A stretch of DNA of 13,733 bases, taken from G963677485 sp964519405 (GTDB lineage: Bacteria; Armatimonadota; HRBIN16). Shown one piece after another: positions 7,707 through 13,733 of this stretch. The stretch spans positions 1-13,733 of the forward strand of contig CAZFLA010000094.1 of the NCBI GenBank assembly GCA_964519405.1, in the 5' to 3' direction. Position 1 is the stretch's first letter. Each line of letters opens with the position of its first letter. The position numbers and the translations under genes are program-made. Under the pieces are notes generated by a model. It was not told the origin of the DNA, made no database searches, and was given only the letters and a program-made list of their open reading frames with translations.

Positions 7707-8695
7707 TTAACCGATGGAGATCATACGCTCAACGGCTTGATATGCTCGTGAGCGAATATCTTCTGGCACGGTGATTTCCACTTGCTCAGTCTGCAGGCAC
7801 TTTAGCGTGTCTTCTAGGGTGATCATATTCATATGNNNNNNNNNNTTTCTGCCGCGATATTATCACCCATACTGCATTCGGTCAACAGCAGATAGCGGGG
7901 TGCCTTTGTTTTGCGCACATAGTTAACCATTTCCGTAGTGCTTCCGCTGAAGTCTGCGGCTTCACAGACCTCTGCAGGGCACTCGGGATGAGCTAAGATA
8001 ACCACACCTTCAAACTGTTTTCGTGCGTTTACGATATCTTCTACCGTAAATCGCTCGTGCACTTCGCAGGCACCGTTCCAGCCGATGATATCTCCATGGC
8101 CGACGAACTCAAATTTCCCGCCGCCTTGCGGAAGGATGATGGTTTTGCCGGTTTGTTTTGCGACATTGGTGGCTAGATAGCGATCAGGAAGGAATATGAT
8201 CTTATCGGATTTTAAGGATCGCACCACAGCTGCGGCGTTACCTGATGTGCAGCACACATCGGATTCGGCTTTGACATCGGCGTAGGTGTTCACATATGTC
8301 ACGACCGGCACACCGGGGAAGAGCACGCGCAGGTTGCGCACATCTTCGGCGGTGATGCTTTCAGCTAGTGAGCATCCTGCTTTGTCGGCTGGTAGGAGAA
8401 CTTTCTTGCTGGGACTCAGTATCTTCGCGGTCTCAGCCATGAACTTAACACCGCAGAATACGATGATGTCGGCTTCTACCTTCGCGGCATCGCGCGATAG
8501 TCCAAGCGAGTCACCAGTATAGTCGGGTATCGAGTAGTATAGAGCGGGTTCCATATAGTTATGCGCTAAGATTACCGCATTTTTTTCTTTTTTCAGACGT
8601 AGGATTTCTTCTGCAATTTCGGATTTATATATAAGCTCCGCGTCGGGCACGATACCTGTCAGCTTACTGCGGAGTTGTTCTAGCATAGTGGCCAT
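7707..8695 (-). CDS. nadA: Quinolinate synthase NadA, interrupted by an assembly gap
   Basis: NadA condenses iminoaspartate with dihydroxyacetone phosphate to quinolinate, the first committed precursor of NAD, using a [4Fe-4S] cluster. Residues 1-283 are readable before the gap. They include AHNYMEPALY (44-53), YTGDSLGLS (59-67), the first cluster ligand Cys108 in ADKAGCSLAESI, YVNTYADVKAESD and the second ligand Cys149 in CTSGNA, and end at GDNIAAE. Then come 10 Ns. Beyond them the reverse strand (7835-7707) reads HMNMITLEDTLKCLQ ... VERMISIG and a stop, which is the family's C-terminus. The third cluster Cys, expected just before the Pro preceding HMNMITLE, lies in the unread stretch. Reading the Ns literally gives a false stop at 7829. 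GGAG at 8705-8702 supports ATG 8695. The gene leads the nadA-desulfurase-mnmA operon. Confidence 0.93.
7836..7845. other. Assembly gap (10 Ns) inside nadA
   Basis: Ten undetermined bases break the nadA reading frame. To join the two halves in frame the true gap must be 3k+2 bases. The family normally has about 12 to 16 residues between GDN-AAE and the CP-H motif, so the real missing stretch is more likely around 35 to 45 bases than 10. The Ns are therefore probably a placeholder. Confidence 0.9.
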
Positions 8696-8701
8696 GGGGC
8701 A

Positions 8702-8755
8702 CTCCTGTCGGTGAATATCTAGTTTTATTGTACTGCATGTGGTTATTCACAGGAG
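8702..8755 (-). promoter_or_regulatory. Inverted repeat overlapping the nadA ribosome-binding site
   Basis: In the nadA direction, CTCCTGTGAATA (8755-8744) is an exact 12-base complement of TATTC-ACAGGAG (8717-8713 and 8708-8702), apart from four extra bases (8712-8709) in the downstream arm. The downstream arm contains the nadA SD (AGGAG, 8706-8702, six bases before ATG). If the leader is transcribed from upstream of 8755, a stem with a 26-base loop would sequester the SD. Alternatively GTGAATA/TATTCAC is a protein-binding site flanking a possible -10 (TACAAT on the minus strand, 8732-8727). Confidence 0.45.
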
Positions 8756-8804
8756 ATGAATATGCATAGTTTATCAACGCTCTGAAGGTTATTCTGGTTT
8801 GTAA

Positions 8805-8833
8805 TTGACAGCGTATAGCGTGATAGATAGACT
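8805..8833 (+). promoter_or_regulatory. Sigma-70-type promoter of the sulfatase operon
   Basis: A perfect -35 TTGACA (8805-8810) is followed after 17 bases by TAGACT (8828-8833), a 4 of 6 match to TATAAT. Transcription would begin near 8840, giving a leader of about 50 bases before the sulfatase start at 8889. The spacing is optimal. It lies in the divergent space shared with nadA. Confidence 0.5.
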
Positions 8834-8888
8834 CATATCAACGGTGTGATGTCATATCGTGCAATTCTTTATGATGAGGACGGGATTA

Positions 8889-10229
8889 ATGGGTATGAAT
8901 CGCCGGGATTTTCTATCACAGATAGGCGTCGCTGTTCTGGCGTCGCTCGTGTGCAGCAGGCAAGCTAAAGCAGCTAGAAACAAACCGAATATTATTCTCA
9001 TCGTCTGTGATGACCTCGCTATCGGTGATTTAGGCTGTTATGGACAGCGGACGATACGCACCCCATACATTGATGCGATGGCGTCAGATGGTATCCGGTT
9101 TACTGAGGGATATGCGTCTGCCTCGTGGTGCGCCCCGTCACGCTGCAGTCTGCTAACGGGGTTGCATCAAGGCCATGCCCATGTACGCAACTCTGGCGGG
9201 AACTTATCATCTACCGACACGTGCTTCACCTCGAATCTCAAGAAGAATGGCTATGCCACCGCTCACATTGGCAAGTATGGACTGGGTGTACCCAATTCTG
9301 AACAAAACAACATGCCCAATCATTATGGGGTCGACTATTTTATTGGTTTCACAGACCATCTTCACGCACATGATAGTTTTCCGGATTTCCTGTGGAAGCA
9401 AGATGGCTCTGAGACAGCCGAACCTGTTCCTTTGGCCAAAGGAACCTATGTGAACCGACTGTTCACTGATGAAGCATTGAACTGGGTAAAGATGCAGTCT
9501 GCAATGGGTGTTCCGTTCTTTATAAACCTCAACTACACTACCCCTCATGCTCACAGTGTGTTGTCGGATATTGGCTGCCAAGCGCCTGGTCAAGGTGCAT
9601 ATGCCAAGATGAAACTGCCCGAAACGGAGAAGAACTATGCAGCATCAATTAGCGAGCTCGATGGATACATTAATGAGCTTCGCTCCTTGCTGAGCAGGCT
9701 GAATATCGATGAGAACACGTTGATCATACTTACCAGTGATAATGGAGCACATCAAGCAGGCGGACATAAACTGACGACCTTCCGCAGCAGCGGTGATTAT
9801 ACAGGCATGAAGTTTCAACTGCGAGAGGGCGGTATCTGTGTCCCACTCATTGCTTGCTGGACAGGAACGATCTCGGCAGGGCGAGTGAGCAAAGAACTCA
9901 CAGCGGGATATGACATCGCCTCGACGATACTGGATGTTTCCGACAGTAATGTGCTGCCAAACACCGATGGTGTGAGCTTCAAAGACGAATTGTTGGAACG
10001 CCGGCGCATGAGCCGGGAATATCTGTATTTTGAACAAGATACAGGAGTGCTGCAGCAAGCAGTAAGATACGGGCGCTGGAAGGCTTACCGAGAAGGAACT
10101 TCAGGTTCGATGGAGTTATACGACATGACCACAGGTGTTAAAGAGGAACCATCGCGAAATGTAGCTGACCAAAACATGCAGATTGTTCAAAAAATAGATG
10201 CGATCATGCAGCAGGAGCATAAACAATGA
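8889..10229 (+). CDS. Tat-exported Cys-type sulfatase (arylsulfatase A-like)
   Basis: This secreted alkaline-phosphatase-superfamily hydrolase cleaves sulfate esters; the substrate is unknown. I chose ATG 8889 because GAGGA at 8876-8880 lies 8 bases upstream; the frame stays open back to a GTG at 8859. From 8889 the product has 446 residues. It opens with a twin-arginine signal (NRRDFLSQIG, 4-13, a hydrophobic core, and AKA at 26-28 as a cleavage site). Next is PNIILIVCDDLAIGDLG (33-49) with metal-binding Asp41 and Asp42. The sulfatase signature WCAPSRCSLLTG (80-91) makes Cys81 the residue converted to formylglycine. HIGKYGLG and the later TSDNGAHQAGGHK supply further active-site residues. 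Its stop overlaps the start of an FGE-fold gene (ATGA). A folded, Tat-route export fits a metal enzyme. Cys81 must be matured by an enzyme other than the neighbour, which lacks catalytic cysteines. Confidence 0.93.
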   Translation: MGMNRRDFLSQIGVAVLASLVCSRQAKAARNKPNIILIVCDDLAIGDLGCYGQRTIRTPYIDAMASDGIRFTEGYASASWCAPSRCSLLTGLHQGHAHVRNSGGNLSSTDTCFTSNLKKNGYATAHIGKYGLGVPNSEQNNMPNHYGVDYFIGFTDHLHAHDSFPDFLWKQDGSETAEPVPLAKGTYVNRLFTDEALNWVKMQSAMGVPFFINLNYTTPHAHSVLSDIGCQAPGQGAYAKMKLPETEKNYAASISELDGYINELRSLLSRLNIDENTLIILTSDNGAHQAGGHKLTTFRSSGDYTGMKFQLREGGICVPLIACWTGTISAGRVSKELTAGYDIASTILDVSDSNVLPNTDGVSFKDELLERRRMSREYLYFEQDTGVLQQAVRYGRWKAYREGTSGSMELYDMTTGVKEEPSRNVADQNMQIVQKIDAIMQQEHKQ

Positions 10230-11449
10230 ACCTAGTGAAATGTGCTGCTTTCTGTTGTATAGCTATTGCAATGTCGTCATGCGGTTATGCCCAGATCAAC
10301 GCAAGTAAGGCTTCATTTACTAATGTCAAGGCGGTTTATAACACCAGTCAATCGAGGTTGACTGTAGGGTTCACACTGAACTCTACCAGCCGAAAGTCTG
10401 TTCGGATCCGAATATCACGCGATGGCGGACGTCGGTTTCTGCTGTCACCAGAAACTGTGGGCGCTTCTGCTGTGTCTGTGGTGTTGCCTGGTTCAGCCCG
10501 TACCGAACTGAGCTGGAACGGGTTTGGTGCATTCCTAGGCAGCAAACCCGGTGTGTTGACAATCGAGCTCACTGCGTCTGACGATACATATCCGGGCTCT
10601 TTGGTGTATATCCCCAAAGGCGAAATCATGGTAGGTAATGCCAAAACGGGCGACGATGCACTCTGGGACTTTGCTAATGAAAAGCCGGCGTTTCGAGCCA
10701 TGGTTACGGATGTCTATATCGGCAGAACCGAGATCACACGGGGAGCTTATAAGCTGTTTATCAAAAACGGAGGATATCTGCAGCAATCGCTGTGGAGTTC
10801 CGATGGTTGGAAGTGGCTGCAGCAGCATAAAAAAACTCAACCTGACCGATGGGAATCTAGCCAAAACTTCGGCAAGGGCGTGTGTGAGCAAACTGATGAT
10901 TACCCCGTGATTGGGTTGAGCTATTACGAAGCGGAAGCTTACTGTAAATGGACTGGTGTGCGCTTGCCAACAGAAGTCGAATGGGAAAAAGCTGCTCGCT
11001 GGAATGGCACCAATACGATGGTCTATCCTTGGGGAAATACTTGGACACCTAACATCGACAATGCTAATGACCCGCAGAGAAGTTACTGTAACTGGTTATA
11101 CCAAACGGGGGCACCTGCACTCAATGTTGTTGGTCCTACTCGTTGTGGTTGGTATAGCAAAGATACCTCGTTCTTTGGATGTGTAGACATGGCAGGCAAT
11201 GCATTGGAGTGGGTATCAGACGTTTATAAGCCGTATGCAGGCGCGAAGATTAAAGTTGATGGCGATTATCGTGTTGTGAAAGGCGGCAGCTTCTACACAC
11301 AGCAACCCAGTATGCTAAGAAGCGCAGTTCGGGGCTATATGGTGCCTGGTGGTCGCGAGTGGTATCCCTATGTAGGCAGCCGAGTGGCTGTTGATGCCAG
11401 CAAGGTGACTCGAACGGTTGTTGCTGCGTCTATTGTAAGCAAGAACTAG
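10226..11449 (+). CDS. FGE-sulfatase-fold (SUMF1/PvdO family) lipoprotein lacking the catalytic cysteines
   Basis: The 407-residue product begins with a signal ending AMSSC, giving a probable lipidated Cys19 (a weak lipobox). A beta-rich, Ig-like region follows (about 28-118). The FGE-sulfatase domain runs from LVYIPKGEIMVGN (126-138) to SRVAVD (385-390). Family motifs include VYIGRTEITRGAY, YYEAEAYCKWTGVRLPTEVEWEKAARW (233-259), YPWGN, GNALEWVSDVY (324-334) and VKGGSF (351-356). In true formylglycine-generating enzymes the last motif continues with a Cys and, five residues later, a second Cys that bind copper. Here those positions are Thr358 and Met363, so FGE activity is unlikely. ATG overlaps the sulfatase stop, with AGGAG 8 bases before. 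A role as a structural or binding partner, or another reaction of this varied fold, is possible. Confidence 0.85.
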   Translation: MNLVKCAAFCCIAIAMSSCGYAQINASKASFTNVKAVYNTSQSRLTVGFTLNSTSRKSVRIRISRDGGRRFLLSPETVGASAVSVVLPGSARTELSWNGFGAFLGSKPGVLTIELTASDDTYPGSLVYIPKGEIMVGNAKTGDDALWDFANEKPAFRAMVTDVYIGRTEITRGAYKLFIKNGGYLQQSLWSSDGWKWLQQHKKTQPDRWESSQNFGKGVCEQTDDYPVIGLSYYEAEAYCKWTGVRLPTEVEWEKAARWNGTNTMVYPWGNTWTPNIDNANDPQRSYCNWLYQTGAPALNVVGPTRCGWYSKDTSFFGCVDMAGNALEWVSDVYKPYAGAKIKVDGDYRVVKGGSFYTQQPSMLRSAVRGYMVPGGREWYPYVGSRVAVDASKVTRTVVAASIVSKN

Positions 11450-11463
11450 CTGTGAAAATGTTG

Positions 11464-11499
11464 TAGCTTCGTGCTTAAGGCAGCTATACATCCTATACT
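11464..11499 (+). promoter_or_regulatory. Possible promoter and dyad upstream of ribBA
   Basis: TATACT (11494-11499) is a 5 of 6 match to a -10 box, 51 bases before the ribBA ATG; the hexamer 17 bases upstream (GTGCTT) is a poor -35. Just upstream is TAGCT-N13-AGCTA (11464-11486), and a further TAGCT occurs at 11447-11451. The dyad could be an operator, but the arms are short. No FMN riboswitch is recognisable in this 100-base leader. Confidence 0.25.
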
Positions 11500-11549
11500 G
11501 GTAAAATGATCTTAGTAAATCAATGAACTAATGAGGACACCTAAACAGA

Positions 11550-12782
11550 ATGCGCGCATTCGATGACATAGAGAAAGCTCTGCAGGCAATCAAACAAGGC
11601 GAGTTCGTCGTGGTTGTCGATGATGTTGACCGTGAGAATGAGGGTGACCTCTTGATGGCGGCTGAGAAAGTAACCCCCGATTCCATCAACTTCATGGCTA
11701 CCCATGCTCGCGGATTAATATGCCTAGCAGCAACAGCCAAGCGGCTTGATGAACTGCAGATTGGCCCAATAGCTCGTAAAAACACCACACGACATGGCAC
11801 GGCGTTTATGGAACCCATCGACGTACATGCAGGTACATCTACCGGAATATCGGCTTTTGACAGAGCAAAAACTGTGAACTGGTTTGTTGAAGCTGCAGCC
11901 AAACCTGCTGATTTTGAACGACCTGGGCACGTGTTCCCCTTAAGAGCTGTAGAGGGCGGTGTGCTGAAACGCGCCGGACATACAGAAGCCACCGTTGATA
12001 TGTGCAAGATGGCGGGTTTGAAACCCGCTGGTGTTATCTGCGAAATCATGAACGAAGATGGCACTATGGCGCGTGTTCCTGAGCTTCTGGAGTTCGCCGA
12101 GAAGTATGATTTAACCATTATCACTGTTGCTGATTTGATCAGATATCGCCGTCAAAACGAGCGCTTGATTAATAAAGTCACCAAAGTGGTATTGCCGACG
12201 TGCTATGGCACATTTGATGTTCACGCATACGAAAGCAAGGTGGATGACAACCCATATGTCGCCTTGGTCATGGGTGATATCACGACAGACGAACCTGTGC
12301 TGGTTCGTGTACACAGCAGCTGCCTAACTGGTGATGTGTTGAGCTCTTTGCGGTGCGACTGTGGGAACCAACTGCATAATGCGTTAAGCACCATTGCTGA
12401 TGAAGGACGCGGTGTGCTGTTATATATTGAGCAAGAGGGCAGAGGCATTGGGCTGCTTAATAAGCTGAAAGCTTACGAACTGCAGCAGAATCAAGGTCTT
12501 GATACCGTCCAAGCCAATATCGAACTTGGCTTCCGTCCAGATGAACGCGATTACGGAATAGGTGCTCAGGTTTTGGCAGATTTAGGCATTAAGCAGATTC
12601 GTTTGATGAGTAATAATCCCACCAAGCGAGTAGGCTTGCAGGCCTATGGGTTGGAGATAACCGAAGTTGTACCGATCGTGATTGCACCGAATAATTACAA
12701 CGAGTTTTACTTGCACACCAAAAAACAGAAAATGGGACACATACTGCCCGAAAGTATGTTTCATGATAACGAAGGGGAATAA
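11550..12782 (+). CDS. ribBA: Bifunctional 3,4-dihydroxy-2-butanone-4-phosphate synthase / GTP cyclohydrolase II
   Basis: This cytoplasmic fusion enzyme supplies both riboflavin precursors: the four-carbon unit from ribulose 5-phosphate, and the pyrimidine from GTP. The N-terminal DHBP synthase domain (1-200) has VDDVDRENEGDLLMAAEK (23-40), GTSTGISAFDRAKTV (95-109), RPGHVFPLRA (124-133) and HTEATVDMCKMAGL (144-157). The C-terminal GTP cyclohydrolase II domain (207-400) has VRVHSSCLTGDVLSSLRCDCG. The zinc ligands Cys258, Cys269 and Cys271 are intact. It continues with EQEGRGIGL (294-302), LDTVQANIELGF and SNNPTKRVGL (354-363). Both halves look catalytically complete, and 410 residues is normal. 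GAGGA at 11533-11537 is rather far (12 bases) from ATG 11550. Three bases separate it from ribH. ribD and ribE are not in this window. Confidence 0.96.
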   Translation: MRAFDDIEKALQAIKQGEFVVVVDDVDRENEGDLLMAAEKVTPDSINFMATHARGLICLAATAKRLDELQIGPIARKNTTRHGTAFMEPIDVHAGTSTGISAFDRAKTVNWFVEAAAKPADFERPGHVFPLRAVEGGVLKRAGHTEATVDMCKMAGLKPAGVICEIMNEDGTMARVPELLEFAEKYDLTIITVADLIRYRRQNERLINKVTKVVLPTCYGTFDVHAYESKVDDNPYVALVMGDITTDEPVLVRVHSSCLTGDVLSSLRCDCGNQLHNALSTIADEGRGVLLYIEQEGRGIGLLNKLKAYELQQNQGLDTVQANIELGFRPDERDYGIGAQVLADLGIKQIRLMSNNPTKRVGLQAYGLEITEVVPIVIAPNNYNEFYLHTKKQKMGHILPESMFHDNEGE

Positions 12783-12785
12783 CTG

Positions 12786-13253
12786 ATGCCAAAGGTATTA
12801 GAAGGTCAGCTAACAGCTCAAGGACTTAGGGTCGGTATTGTCATAAGCCGATTCAATGAGTTTATCACCAGTCGATTACTTGGTGGTGCCATAGATAGTT
12901 TGGCACGTCATGGCGCCAACACTGAAGAGGATGTGACGGTTGCTTGGGTTCCAGGTAGCTGGGAGATTCCTCTCGTAGCTCAGAAGATGGCGAAAAGTGG
13001 TAATTACGACGCAGTCATCTGCTTAGGCTGTTTAATTCGCGGCAACACAGCTCACTTTGAGTATATATCAGCGGAAGCTAGCAAGGGCATCGCTCACGCG
13101 ATGATGTCCAGCGAGGTTCCCGTTGTGTTTGCTGTGCTGACAACCGAGAACATCGAACAGGCTATTGAAAGAGCGGGAACTAAAGCCGGAAACAAAGGCG
13201 CAGATGCTGCCGTGACAGCCATCGAAATGGCTAACTTGCTGAAGGACCTTTAG
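12786..13253 (+). CDS. ribH: 6,7-dimethyl-8-ribityllumazine synthase
   Basis: This enzyme joins the dihydroxybutanone phosphate made by RibBA to the aminopyrimidine to form lumazine, the immediate precursor of riboflavin. It usually assembles as pentamers or 60-mer capsids in the cytoplasm. The 155-residue chain has SRFNEFIT (21-28), the substrate-binding VPGSWEIP (55-62), GCLIRGNTAHFEYI (81-94) with catalytic His90, and VLTTENIEQAIERAG followed by a GNKG motif. Most bacterial enzymes have Phe where this one has Trp59 and Asp where it has Glu92; both are conservative changes in or near the active site. The start lies 3 bases after the ribBA stop, with AGGGGA upstream, so the two are co-translated. 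Confidence 0.96.
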   Translation: MPKVLEGQLTAQGLRVGIVISRFNEFITSRLLGGAIDSLARHGANTEEDVTVAWVPGSWEIPLVAQKMAKSGNYDAVICLGCLIRGNTAHFEYISAEASKGIAHAMMSSEVPVVFAVLTTENIEQAIERAGTKAGNKGADAAVTAIEMANLLKDL

Positions 13254-13279
13254 AACTTATCATACGATTAGGTGCCATT

Positions 13280-13720
13280 ATGGAAAATGACAAAAAGACT
13301 CTTGACGCTGTAGATACCTTGCTTAAAATCGCTGATAGGTATCAGTTGAAGCAACTTGATTGGACCGACGGCGACCTTTCGATAGAGATCGAACGTGCCG
13401 AAGGGGAAGGTGCCATGGCACCAGTTGTGATGTCTGGTGCTGATGAGAGTGATGAATCGCAGCTCATCAGCATAGAATCGCCGATTTCAGGTTTGTTCTA
13501 TCGTGCAGGTTCGCCTGAAGACCGTCCGTACATTGATCTCGGTGATGTTGTTGTGGTTGGACAGACAGTGGCGCTTATTGAAGCGATGAAAGTTTTCAAT
13601 GAAATTACATCTGAAGTGAGTGGCGAAGTTGTAGCCGTCTGCGCCGAGAATGGTCAGATGGTAAGAACCGGTGATCCGTTATACAAGCTGAAGGCAGTGG
13701 AGGCAGGCAATGAAGAATAA
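13280..13720 (+). CDS. accB: Biotin carboxyl carrier protein of acetyl-CoA carboxylase
   Basis: This carrier holds the biotin that shuttles CO2 between biotin carboxylase and carboxyltransferase in malonyl-CoA synthesis for fatty acids. At 146 residues it is of usual size. An N-terminal helical segment (5-40) with LLKIADRYQLKQLDW resembles the AccB N-terminus, followed by a flexible acidic linker (41-60). The biotinyl domain is at 61-140: SPISGLFYRAGSPEDRPYID, the characteristic thumb-bearing form of AccB. It includes the biotinylation site Lys104 in EAMKVFNEI. The commoner motif is EAMKLMNEI, so VF is a mild variant. AGGTG at 13270-13274 precedes ATG 13280. It follows ribH by 26 bases and overlaps the next gene. 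Confidence 0.95.
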   Translation: MENDKKTLDAVDTLLKIADRYQLKQLDWTDGDLSIEIERAEGEGAMAPVVMSGADESDESQLISIESPISGLFYRAGSPEDRPYIDLGDVVVVGQTVALIEAMKVFNEITSEVSGEVVAVCAENGQMVRTGDPLYKLKAVEAGNEE

Positions 13721-13733
13721 GAAACAGATTAAC
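13710..13733 (+). CDS. Start of the next gene, probably biotin carboxylase (accC), cut by the window edge
   Basis: ATG 13710 is preceded by a strong SD, GGAGG (13699-13703, 6-base spacing), and reads MKNKKQIN to the window end. It overlaps the end of accB by 11 bases in another frame. accC follows accB in most bacteria and often opens with a short basic segment before KILIANRGEIA, so accC is the likely identity. That is inferred from position, as too little sequence is present to confirm it. Confidence 0.55.

Noticed and set aside
7829..8695. NadA as a 288-residue protein ending just past the Ns
   Set aside because: The stop at 7829 arises only from reading the 10 Ns literally. The real C-terminal sequence continues in another frame to 7707.
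8696..8858. Known NAD-sensing (nadA motif) RNA upstream of nadA
   Set aside because: Only one bulged inverted repeat is visible; the two tandem hairpin domains expected of that RNA are not recognisable by eye. A covariance-model search would decide.
10226..11449. Calling the FGE-fold protein the sulfatase maturase because it lies next to the sulfatase
   Set aside because: The positions of the two catalytic cysteines after GGSF hold Thr and Met, so adjacency alone does not justify formylglycine-generating activity.
11447..11486. TAGCTG-N28-CAGCTA as a rho-independent terminator after the FGE-fold gene
   Set aside because: The arms are only six bases, the loop is long and no T-run follows, so it does not look like a terminator.
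11450..11549. FMN riboswitch before ribBA
   Set aside because: The leader is about 100 bases and shows none of the conserved multi-stem blocks of the RFN element.

Overview
The window looks like chromosome from a diderm (Gram-negative-type) bacterium, probably a metagenome-assembled contig because a 10-N assembly gap sits inside a gene. The diderm call rests on a predicted outer-membrane beta-barrel ending in Phe, a lipobox-bearing solute-binding protein and a twin-arginine secreted sulfatase. The phylum cannot be fixed from sequence reading alone. The sulfatase, the FGE-fold lipoprotein and the beta-helix glycosidase would fit a polysaccharide-degrading lineage such as Armatimonadota or relatives, but this is a weak inference. 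Non-ATG starts supported by Shine-Dalgarno (SD) sequences occur in several genes. There is no tRNA, rRNA, CRISPR array, transposase or phage gene.

Layout. (1) 1-332, minus: the N-terminal part of a right-handed beta-helix glycosidase (GH110-like) runs off the left edge. (2) 511-4001, plus: a complete ribose/galactose-type sugar ABC importer in the order permease, lipoprotein binding protein, double ATPase. It is divergent from the glycosidase. (3) 4055-5443, plus: an unassigned outer-membrane barrel with its own promoter, whose stop codon overlaps the stop of the convergent mnmA. (4) 5440-8695, minus: a tight nadA - cysteine desulfurase - mnmA operon. The end of nadA is interrupted by the N gap at 7836-7845, but its true C-terminus is recognisable on the far side. 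(5) 8889-11449, plus: a Tat-exported Cys-type sulfatase translationally coupled to an FGE-fold lipoprotein that lacks the catalytic cysteines of true formylglycine-generating enzymes. (6) 11550-13733, plus: ribBA - ribH - accB and the first codons of a next gene, probably accC.

How the genes work together. Regions 1-2 look like a carbohydrate uptake and hydrolysis locus. Because the glycosidase has no visible signal peptide, it may act on imported sugar in the cytoplasm. In region 4 the desulfurase can supply sulfur both to MnmA (tRNA 2-thiouridine) and to the Fe-S cluster that NadA needs for NAD synthesis. Region 5 is a secreted sulfate-ester hydrolase with a companion lipoprotein. Region 6 joins riboflavin synthesis to the biotin carrier of acetyl-CoA carboxylase.

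The parts least explained by known biology are the sulfatase/cysteine-less FGE pair, an inverted repeat that could hide the nadA ribosome-binding site, and the orphan barrel. I found no clear evidence of a wholly new system.
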